64,000 nucleotides of DNA from Dicaeum eximium (Eukaryota; Chordata; Aves; Passeriformes; Dicaeidae): assembly GCA_013396995.1 (NCBI GenBank), contig VWZP01003839.1:1181976-1245975 (forward strand), in the 5' to 3' direction. Shown piece after piece: positions 53,001 to 64,000 of this stretch; the first letter of the stretch is position 1; every line of letters starts with the position of its first letter. Position numbers and translations under genes: made by a program. The notes under the pieces were generated by a model. The model was not told the DNA's origin. It saw nothing but the letters and a program-made list of their open reading frames with translations, and made no database searches.

Positions 53001-56000
53001 AGGCTTGCACTTGCCTGTGGCACACAGCCACTTCTGTCAGAGGTTGGAGAGCTGAGCACAAACAGCTCCAGTCAGGCTGGATCAAGGCTTCTCAGCAGCT
53101 GCAGCACAGCTTGAACACAGCACAGCCAAAATGAGGGGCTAGGAAGGGAAAAGGACAGTCACACTGCCTTCAAGTCAGGGCCAGGAAAACTGATTTGGAG
53201 TCAGTAAAGCAATTCAGGATGATGGGGGAGAAGGTTTGACATTTCTCTTACTCTCCCCCTGCATGCAGGGATAATACCCCCCCCCAACAATGTGTGGAAG
53301 ATCAGACAGCTACAGAAGCTGAGCTGGGTAGGGTCACTGATCTCCTGCCCCTGGTACAGTGAAAGCCATAGGAGAGAAACTCAAGTCAAGAACAAAAGTG
53401 AAGACAATGCTTGTCTGGTCATTCTGATGAGAGAAGATGTAACAAGGACATTGATGGTGCAAAAGGATGTAACGGGGACTTGATAACCACAAAATATTCT
53501 GTTACTAAGGGAACAGGGCAAAGGGGTCCAAGTGGAAAATTCTATACAGAAGTTAGAGAAGTATAAATATAGTGACTAGTGTACTAAACTGGCTTTGCTT
53601 GCATAGTGTGGTCTGTGTCTCTCAATCCCCACATCAATGTACCCTTCTTCACCCCCCTAGGAAAACAAGGAAAAACTCTTCCCTGTCACCTCAATGCCAT
53701 AGGAGTGGGCACACAGCAAAAGAGATGGCAGCTGCAACCTGCTCTCTCCAACTGCCTCAACACTTCCTCGCTAAATGGGGCAAGAACAGCTTTGGTGCCT
53801 CTATTGGACCATGCAGAAGCAGCAGAAACAGCAACAGGAAAAGGTAACAGGGCTGCATTGCTACTAGAATCTCACTAGGGTGGATGGGGCTGCACTGAAC
53901 AGGGCCAGAGCACCTGTCCTACTCCAGCACACACCGGGGGAATTGTCCTCAAGAAATAAATTTAGATATTCTTTAACTTTTATTGACCAAACAGACTACT
54001 TCATACAGGTCACTGTTTCTATCAGTAGTTATATTTAGAAGACCAAGCAAATTGTCAACTTAAGGAACATAATGAAATTATTATTTTACATCTAGAACAG
54101 CATTCTGGTGACAGAATGCTCAGGACCTAGTTTTTTCATATAAACTCTCTAAACTAAAAACATTTAGAACTAAAAAGCCTACTTCCATAATTTTCTTTCT
54201 GTAACAGATGAGGAAACATTGTGATAGTACAAACATTAAGATGGCATAAAAACAGAGAAAACTCTAAGCAATATTTCAAGCATAATTCAGTAAGAGTAAC
54301 ATCAGTGTGATGTAGGATTTCATGTGATAGAAAACCTCACAGTAAGCTACCCAATAGCTGTGACAGCTACTTTAGGTGACTGAGGACAAAGGTACTAATT
54401 CATTTGTGGGCAGACTTTCAGTTTAGATCCTGCTAATGATCTGCTTAAACACGTGGAATGACTGAATTATAGTCTTCCTAAAGAAAGACCCATTTCTCAT
54501 TCAATGTTGGGGGAAAAAAGCTAAGTGTCAATAAAATGGACTTTATTATTTCAGTATGTCTACTCAGACAAAAGACCCTCATCAAACCTGTACATAGACA
54601 TGAGATTTTCAGCAACTGCAAAGATACTTGAAGAAACAATAGAGAAACAAAACATATCCATTAAGAAGCTTCACACAGAGCCTGAGGAAACCATAACCTT
54701 TAACAGAGGAAAGGATCAGAATATTTACAATTAATTTTGAAAGCTTTTGCATGCTGCTAGGTTTTCTCTCAGTAAGCCATGATCTCACACGCTAAGAACA
54801 GGAGTGAATGCAGCACCAAATGAAGCTGACATAGTTCAGCTTTATAAATGCTTCTTTAAGGGGTCTGACCTACCGTCTGGAAACTAATAAAGTCTATTCA
54901 ACATAAACAGCACCAATCCTCCATTATTACAGGAGCTTTGCAACATCAAATGTCTTTCGTATCAAAGGGCATTATTAACTCTCAAACAGAACATTCAAAT
55001 CAAAGAAGACCTCAGAAAGCATACACACAAATTAAATCAGAAATCAAGACTTTCTAATCCAAATAGCCAGTATGATTTCTTCCCCTTCCATCATTTCACA
55101 TTTGTCTTTTTAAAGATGACATTAGCTTGAAGATGAGAAATAAAAATGGACTGACTCTGCAGGTACTTCATATCCAGTTCTGATAAAAAACAAATCATAC
55201 CCCAAACTGAATTAATTTCTCCAGTGTTTTGAATTTTAAGCAGACAGAAGCAACAGTTTTTTAGTTTGCTATTTTAAGCATGTGACATGCTGTATTTTCA
55301 TTACTTTCTCCAAATGAATACCACAGTAGCTGCTTATTTTTATAGACAAGCATGAGATAACTGAGATTCAGACTTGAATATCTGAGCTTAAGACATGAAA
55401 TACATTATGGGTGATGATTAAAGGTTTTTTGGTTGTAGCCCAGCCAGCATCTGTCAACTGTGCAATTCCAGAAAGAATTCCCCCTCATCGTGGCAGTTAC
55501 TATTAGCAAAGGCAAGGACAGAGGGGAAAGCTGGGAACAGAAAGCGCCATAGCAGAGCTAAAATCCTCCAATGCTGTGGGATTGAAGAGCCAGACTACAC
55601 AGCACAGCTGTATACCACCCCCAGGTAACTCACATTCCATATCCCTTTTAGGGAGATTTTAAAAAGGCCAAAAAAAGCAGCTTGATGGACAAGTTAAAAT
55701 CCAGCTGCACAAGGAACCAAACCATTTAACATTTCCAGTGCCCAGTAGCAGAGAGACACCAGCTGTAACATAGCAACTCTTTCCAAAATAGACATCAGAG
55801 GTCAAGCAAGCACTTTCCACAGCAATATCACTGAGATGAACTACATGCACAAACCAGAATTCCCACCTACTGGTGGGGTAGAAACACACAAGGCTGGGAT
55901 GGGGTGGCACAGGTGAGCCTATTATGGCACATAGCCAGGCTGCCACCACACAAGGCACAGCAGGGATGCCCAGACAGAAACAACAAAGACTGCCTATACA

Positions 56001-59000
56001 CTTCCCATATCATTACCACTTTATAAGATGAATAAGTCAGGAAGGTGTGTGCTAGCAGCCTATCTCTAGGTGCCTTTCTCCCCCCCTGAGAAGCAGTAAG
56101 CAAACAGTGCTACTTACCCACCTTCACAGGTCAAGGGGCAGCAGTACCACGGCCCCAGGAGCCCCTAGGGCTGGTGTACTTCCATATCCAACACCCAGGT
56201 GATATTGCTTTCCCCAGAGTACAGCAACACAGGCACAAACCAGAAAACCCCACAGCCACAAAGCGCAGAGAAGGCTTTTATATACCCAGCCTGTTTAATT
56301 TAAAGCCCCTCCTTCATGTAACTGGGACCACCTGGGTGAGGGCCACCTGGAGGAGAGCCACCTGCTCCCAGCTCCAGAGGGAAAGAGCAGAGCTCCTAGT
56401 AGTGGTGGGAGCACTTTGCAGGAACAGCTTTCTGGACTCATCCATTTGCTATCTGTCCATCAAGAGAGTTTGAAAAGCTCTGGAACAAGTATAGTATATT
56501 ATTTGTTCCAAAATTAATGGGGTTTTTGTCTGTAAATAAAATTAAGCCTGCAGTAGAATTTTACATTTCACTTATATTTGATGTTCCCTTATATATTATT
56601 ATGATTTCTGTGTTCTGCTTCAAGAACCATTATATATCCCTAACTTGCTTTTGCATTTCTGAAAAAAATTTAATGCCCAATTTGTGAAGCAAGGCATGAA
56701 AAGCAAAAGCTTGCCAAACTTGGTGTATGAGTATTAACCAATAAAAGCTTATTTCTATTAGAAAAGAAACACAGTTGTTCTGCAAGAATAGCAGAATGAG
56801 CCTGACCACCAGCTGGCCAAACACTTGAAAAGAGACAAAAATCAAACCAGGGTTGCAGCTGTCCCATGGCAGTACTCAACCAGAGAGTGCAGGGCAATGG
56901 TGACCAGAGGCAAACCGATCCTAGATTGTGCAAATGAGGCGCAATTCTCATTGGAAAGAGAATTCTGCAAGAGCAGTCATGCTGCTAGATCTCAAAACAA
57001 AGTTCCCTTGGCCTCACTAGAGCCTTTCAAACAGACACACGGGGCTCTCAGCTGCTGTTACCCACTAGACCTGAAATTTGCTTTTCAAACTTTAGCAGAC
57101 TTGTGTAAACTGATGTAATGGCAGAAAGAATAATAGCAACACGTTCAAGTTTAGCTGGATTGCACAGTCTCTCAAATCAATTCAAATCTGGAACAGGGTG
57201 GTGAAAGTGCTTCACAGCATTTTCATCTATACTCAATAAACAACAAAACAAAATGGAAGGGATAATTCCTCTCTGATTTCCCACCTTCATTGAACATATC
57301 CATACTCATTTCTCAGAGGTCTAGTATTTCCCCACTCTCCCGCTTTGTTATGCCCATCTGGGTTTTCAGGGTTCAATTAACTCCTACACAGAATGATTGC
57401 CTTTAGCTGATTTTCAGAGGCTGAAGTTGGGAATTAACCCTGAATGTTCATCTGTTCAGCTAATCTGGACCATCCCATGAGTGCCACTGGTAGGGACCTT
57501 TAGGGCCTTTATAATGCTGACAAAACTCCTGTGCACCTCCTCACAGGAACCCCATATTCAATCAGCTCTTCTCCACAGGGAATATCCCCATGCATTCTCC
57601 AACAGCAGACTGAGCTGATATCTTTGGGTTACAGCCTTTGACTGGAGTGAGCTCCAATTTTCCACCTCTGTGGGCTGTGCACATGGAACTGTCACCTCAA
57701 AGGACACCACACCAACCTGCTGTCAGCCTCGTGCTTTCCAGGTGGCTGCCAGGTGTGGGCTGTCTGATACCTTGTGTGCCAAGTGCACAGTGCCCAGGCC
57801 ATGCAGCCCACTGTTGTGGAATTTTCCAATAAATGCATTGAATGTCTTTCCATCCTCTCAACTAGAAAGCATTTTAAAGTTTTTTCTGGAGGCAATTATC
57901 AAGGTCAGTGAAGAGGAACTGGATTCTAAATTATTTGCATTGCAGAGCGACATCCCTTGTAAGATAAAAAGAACCCCAAACAAACCAACAAGCACACAGA
58001 AGACAGAAAAAAGTGTTCACCTATAATAAAATAATTAGAAAATAACGAGCATCCAGGATAATTGACATGTACTTCTTGCTGTATCTAAAGAGATTACCCC
58101 CAATAATTTTTTACCCCATACTGTATTCTTTTATATTAAAATGTTTTCTAGGAAGCAAACAGACAGAAGTGCATTGCAGAATTTGTATTTCCTTTTCAGC
58201 GCTGAAGATTCACTGCCACCTTTTTGCCCTGGAGACACCTTAATCCATACTTGCAACTCTCCACACCACATGTCCTTAATTGTTATGTTCTGGATGGAGA
58301 ATTACCTCAGTCTTGCTGAAAAGCTGCCTAGCCTTTCAGAAAACATCTGAAATTTCACCAAGATGAAGAGAAGAGGCAATTAATGACTGTGTGTAGTGTC
58401 TCAGAACTTCAGCAGATGGATAGGAGTCCCAAGACCCAGTCCTGTCAGCAGAGTGCTGATTTGTGCAAAGGGAAAGAGCAATACAAACAGTTGATGCAAT
58501 CCAAACCAGACTGTTCTGTCAGGTGAGGGACTTTCAGGAGTGGTGGGAAATCCTCTTGGGCCAAAAAAAGGAACTAAATAAAGGATCCCTACATTCCAAG
58601 TGAAGGTTTAACCCCTTAACAAAACAAAGTGTGGCCACATAGGGGATTTTTTAGTATTTGTGTTGCTTTTTTTGCACAATTTCCTTATATCCAGCTTTCT
58701 ACGGGTATTTGTACTTTTTGAAGCCATTGGGATCCTGTGCTTCCAGTCAACCTTAGCTGGAGTATTTTTCCACCTCTCTGTCTCACATCTTCAGACTTCT
58801 TACCAAAGTTGTCACAACTTAAATGTCAGATTAACATCCTTAAGTAATCTCACAGAACAGTATCAGACAGTATTACATAACAATGAAAGCCAGTTTAGAT
58901 CCCATCTATCTTGGCTTTGAAAATGAGCTTTAAGTCCAAGTAAGACCATTAGGATCAGAGTATATTACTGCTATAAGGCTGTAAAATGAGGTTAAATGCC

Positions 59001-62000
59001 AGAAGTAAGCAGGAATTTCTGTCAAGTAAAGAAGGACTCTTCAATCCACTGTTCAATCCCAATCAAGTGAAACTGCTATGTAAATCATTTTAACCCACTC
59101 TGAAATTCGTGTCCAATTAGGATTGGGACTGGTTTTACACATGCTCAAACTTTCCTAGACCTTTTCTACTATCGTAAAGATACAAGAAAGGAAAATTATG
59201 CTTAGGGATCCTCAAAAGATTTTAAATTTAATTACTTGTCCGAGGATTCTACAAACAGGACTTGAAACTGATGGTCAGAAGTACCTTTAATCACATGATC
59301 TACATTTTCAGTGTCAGACAGAAATACAGCAAGGAAAATGCATTTTGTTTTAATGATTTGCTTGACTTCATACAGACCCTAACACACAGCAATCCGAAAT
59401 TTTCTTTTTCTATGCAGACAAGTCTACATCTTGCACAGATTTCCTCAAATGCTGCAATATATTAGCATAAAACAGATTTGTTAAAAAATCTTTTTACACT
59501 TCAGAAGTTTTCAAAATAGGAATAGAGACTCATGTATGTGCTGGAAGGACTGTTCTGATGTATGAATCACTGCTTCTAGAAATCCATTTAGGCACAGATT
59601 CATAATGTCTTAATGATCTTTTTTGAAAAGGAAACTCTACTAATGCAATGAGAAGCTCATGTTCTGCTCCCTTCCCATTGCACCTGGTATCCTGTGCCAA
59701 CCATTATAAAAACAGGAAACCTTTGCTCTTGGTGAGATGCTTCAAGAATTATACTTTTGTCAAGATAATCATTAGCCCTTGTGGTAACCTCCTGCATATA
59801 ATGGACTCATGAAGTCAGGAGTCACCTGTACAACCTGACCTGGTTTCACTCCTCACATTTAGGAGTGGAAAATAGAAGTCCAAGCTCACTAGTAAACAAG
59901 TCCTGTCCATAAAGATTTGTAGATTTGCAGCTGAACAGGACTGGTCAAACAACTTTCAAACGTTTCAGCAGTTCATGCACTTCTATGAAACCAAACCTGG
60001 AATTACATTGATAAAAACTTCATGCTAGCAACCAATATCTGCTACATATACCATTTCTAGCCCATAAACCTGTAGGAGAAGACAGTTTCACAGGGACCAG
60101 AACTACCTTGCAGATGGCATAGACCCAATTATAAAATTCCTGGACACATTTTGTTCTGCCTAGTTTAGTTAATTGCATTGATACACTGAAGAATGAAGCC
60201 CAGCCCTTTTCCTTTTCTAAATAAGGGCATAGCCAGTTTTTCAGAAATTGAGTTTGTGTCATTTCCCCAGAGCTTATTGAGAAGTAGTCCACTTAATGCT
60301 TTCATTGAAGGTTTTTGCTTGGGTTTTTTATTTGCAATGGTTTCCACAACAATTCTGTACTGCTTAGTATTAGGATATATGTTCTTAGGCACCTTGTCCA
60401 ATAAAGTAGATACACATGGAGTCATTAAGTATCTCTAATTTATTCTTTTATTTTAATATCATAATGATTGCTGATCTGTGTGTTGTGTAATGTGGAAGAA
60501 TTATATTTGCTGTAGCTACCTTAATAGTGAATTTGCATTATCTTACCTTTTAAATTGTTCCAAAAAAGGAGTTTTATCTTAGAATTTTGCTGGTTTTGAA
60601 ACCCCTAAGTTCTACCTCATATTTAAAACCTGTTGTTTTAAATACTTGCTTTTACTGGAAATAATCATAAATATTTTTCTACTGCTTAAATATTTGATGG
60701 CTTTAATGTTCTAGAAGTAATTATACATTTACCATTTTTATAGGTCACCAATAATATCCTGTACACAGCTCTGAATCATTGTTCAGTTCCGTTAATTGGG
60801 GTTTGAGAGATGTTATTTTCTCATGTCAGGATATTCTGACCTGAGTAATTATTGGTACAATTTCCACTCTAATATCACAAACTCAATTATGAGCAATAAT
60901 ACAGCTTCACAGTAGACTGCTGAAGGAAAAAAATATTATTCATGTTGAGTAGTATATGAGACTATTATTTTCAAACAGTGTCTTAATCACCTGTCTATTA
61001 CGGAGAGGCACAGGCTTACTTGAATAATTATGATTTCTCAGTATCATTAAAACCAGAAAAAGTTGTTTATGACGTCCTAAGTAATTTGCAGAACATTATT
61101 TCAAGCTTTGCTGCAATTTGCCTTGAGACATTACTGTGACATGGTTGACTATAAATTTCCTGCATAAAGCAATTTAAACCATTTCTGTGAGTGTATTATC
61201 TTGCCATATAACATGACCAAGTAGCTAAATCACATGGCTAAAAACAATCCCAGGCAAACAGCTGCCCTGACTTAGATGTATATCTAATTACTAGACCTCT
61301 CAGACAGCACTCTCCAAACAGCTTTAACAGAGACAATTTTCTTCCTTTGTCTCCTGTTCTGCTTGGTTCCAGCCAGAGAATTCTGTTCCTCATCAATAGA
61401 TACAAATTCCACCACAGATCACCAGTGGAGTCAATTAACTACTTTACGTTTGGCCCAGCCTATTCATTGCAGTCATGCCTGTTTCACAAAATAAGCAAAT
61501 AGCAATTAAAATTTTCTACAGTTCTTCTTTCTACTTCTTTCTCTCCAGATGTAATTGACTGGATAAATCCCTGTGGGTCTGCCACCTGCTTTCAAGTCTC
61601 TAACACTCAGAGACCTAGAATCAGGAGTGAAGCATCCAGCAAGAAGACCAGTCCCTCCAAATCTCAAAGTACTGCCTCACAGTAACTCTCAAATTGCAGA
61701 ATTTATTTCAAAGAAAATCTCACACCTCTAACCAAGCTTTAGGGAAAAAGGTCCACATGTGCATCAGGCTTTGCAGACAGAGGATCTCAGTCTTTGGGAG
61801 AACTTGGTAAAAGAGCTTGTTTTGCTTGCTAAGTAGGAAAATTTGTAAAGAAGGAAAGCTTTCTAAGGGGCCAGTGTTCTTAGCTGCTGGGTACTTCACA
61901 GAAAGAAGCCCTTTGGGACGACTGACAGCACAGCTTTCCACCAGCTCCAGCGGACAAGGTTTTCAAGGACAGCAGTGATTCATCTCCACATGGGCAATGC

Positions 62001-64000
62001 AAGTTGTCTGGGGGAACTGGAAGTCTTATGAGAAGGGTTTCAAAATGCATGCTGACTTGCCTTGTTGTTATAAATTAATACAGTTTGAAAGCAGATACGT
62101 AGCACATTATTTTCAGACTCTGTTCCCCCTGCAGTCATTTTATTTGTGAAACAGCACCTGTAGGAACAAAACATTGTTATTTATAATTGCGCTCTCTGTC
62201 ACATAAACAAATCCTCTGCCAAATCCCTAACAATACTGTGTAACAAAACAGAGCAAATGCTGGAAATCTAATTTAAGCTAATACAGGCAGCACCAAATGA
62301 GGTTCTGGTCATGGCTGGTTTTACTTCTCTGTAATCTGCAGCAAGTCACTTGGTCCTTTGGTTTCTTTCCCTCTTCTGTAAAATCCAGAATAGGAAGGCT
62401 GATGTAAACAAGGCAAAAGTTCAGATTAGAAGTACAAGTAGTCTCAGAATTTCAGAACTGAATTGTCTGAAATGCTAATGTTTTGATCCAGATACAACAG
62501 AACAATGCACAGCTCTGCACTGTGATATTCTTGGAACTGCAAATATTTTGGCTGCAATAGGGATATTTTCTGGTGGTTGCTGAAGTCTAGAAAAGGCTCA
62601 CTGGGAAGTAAAATTCAGACTTGTAGAAAATAGTTGGCTTGAAAAGTTGTTCTCCAAGGACAGAAATGTGGCCAAGGACCACAGTGTGGATAAATGAAAT
62701 TCAGAAATGTTCTGGATGGATCCTGGAACAAATCAGCTATTTGGCCAAGCTGGACATATCCAGTATGTCAGATGCATTGATGGTCTTCTCTCCTAACCAA
62801 ATCCCACTTTTCACTTGACAAACTGGAAAAGATTTCTCAAAAGTCAAGTTTCCCAAAAAGTCACAACTAGCAAAATCTGGAATTGATTATTGTCTTATAT
62901 AAATTACACCAACTGTACAATTTTCTCTATTTTATAAACTACCCTGAAATGCATCTGAGAGCAGGTCACATGGTAGCTACTTCCAGAAAATATATAACAT
63001 CTGTAATAAAATTTGGTAATAAACTGTCTGGTACAGTTAGACTGCATCATGGCATGTTCTCTGTCTCAGAGTCTTTACATCTAATTCTCTGTGTGGAATA
63101 AATAAAATGAAGACAAAACTTCCTATGGAAACATAACTATTTTTCTAAAGCAAAACTATTTCACTGAGATGGTTTTCTCTGCAAACCTTTCTGCTCCGTT
63201 ACTTGAATGCAAATTCCAGTTGTCTTGTAATACCAATGTCCTTTGATGAAACTGAAGTTGTATGTGACATTTCAAGAAATGTTTATGTAAATTACATCTT
63301 CACAAAGAGTGACTACAAAACACCACCTCCCAGCCTAAACTTGAGTGATGCCAAATAACCTAGAAGAGAAACATCCCTACTGAAAGCAGGGAGATAAAAC
63401 AGGAGCCTTATTGTCAGCCATTCATAATGATGCAAAAGTTAGGGATTAACAGAGTCTTTCTGTGATTTGTGTGTTGTACTGATAATAAAAATTTTCCCCT
63501 ATGCAACAGGGCCCCCAAGTGCTATAGGTGGGGCCAATAGCATTGGGCTCCTTATTGTAAAGAAATTGAGGGAGAAAAAATGTTAAGCAAGTTCCTAAAA
63601 AGCAGCCTCAGCCTGGTTTCTTTCGCTAAATCTAGCCATGATGCTACTTAATATTTCATCTGAAATTCTTGGCTAAATGGAAATAGTTTTATTCTGATTC
63701 CTCTGCTACAAAGCATTAGTATTACCCCAGTTGGTAATTGGCTTTTGGCAGCTTTATTACAGTTTAGTCAATCTTGTAAAAAAGATAAATATAATACAAA
63801 GCTTACAAAGATGGGTGGTATTAAAATCACTAAAAATTGCAATAATAAATAATTGAATATCTGTGTTGTGTATTTAACTAAGTGGTCTTTGAATTACTTA
63901 TGTTACTGAGCTCTAAAGTACTGGAAAATTCCCAACATTTTCTAAGTTAAGCAGACATGATGAACTAAGCATATAAAATCTCACTATTTCTTCTTCTGAG
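47046..64000. other. Upstream flank, no confident gene
   Basis: About 17 kb of AT-rich DNA without a second CpG island. It holds the N-containing tandem repeat at 50.5 kb. Open frames up to 151 codons (49,613-50,068) have no splice or family support. Two weak signals, an exon-like frame at 54,555-54,734 and an AATAAA-bearing stretch near 57,830, are discussed under findings. Confidence 0.55.
50483..50632. repeat. Two-copy tandem repeat with an N at the junction
   Basis: Copy 1 (50,483-50,570, 88 bases) and copy 2 (50,573-50,632, 60 bases) share ATAAACA-ATTTCAAGAAAG, GTCATCTTGT and TTTATTCTGTTGCATATTTG. Copy 2 lacks about 28 bases from the middle of copy 1. The only ambiguous base of the window, N at 50,571, lies exactly between the copies. 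That suggests a collapsed or poorly resolved repeat in the assembly or a mixed site. Confidence 0.9.

Noticed and set aside
1..64000. tRNA, rRNA, CRISPR, operon or microbial defence-type systems
   Set aside because: Looked for by eye on both strands; none seen. The repeat content and gene structure fit a vertebrate nuclear genome.

Overview
This looks like a 64 kb piece of a bird chromosome. The sequence is AT-rich with one sharply bounded GC-rich CpG island. Interspersed repeats are few, and the only family I can name is CR1, the LINE typical of birds and other sauropsids. There are no long uninterrupted genes, operons or ribosome-binding sites. Many open frames of 60-167 codons exist, but they are scattered over all frames and have no coding character, as expected for non-coding vertebrate DNA.

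Layout. The island (about 46,145-47,045) is the one clear promoter. On the minus strand it holds a first coding exon (46,559 down to 46,497) that starts with a well-placed ATG and ends in a consensus splice donor. A second exon (42,993-42,949), phase-compatible and very acidic, lies 3.5 kb downstream. So a minus-strand gene starts at the island and runs toward low coordinates. I do not recognise the protein. The rest of the gene is unresolved: the best further candidate is 33,535-33,326, and weaker ones lie below it. The interval 1-33,325 is best treated as unresolved gene body or downstream DNA. The interval 47,050-64,000 is the upstream flank; no exon is convincing there.

Mobile DNA. One long but inactive CR1 copy (plus strand, about 39,013-40,135) carries the end of the reverse transcriptase, the downstream ORF2 region and the 3' UTR. 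Three shorter CR1 3' ends lie at about 26,068-26,359 (plus), 45,785-45,915 (minus) and 4,771-4,815 (minus). Several small tandem duplications are present, one with a single N at its junction, plus a few homopolymer or simple-repeat tracts.

I found no tRNA, rRNA, CRISPR array or new biological system. Splice-site and exon calls were made by eye. The minus strand is T-rich, which makes false acceptors and short open frames common, so only the two island-proximal exons are called with real confidence.
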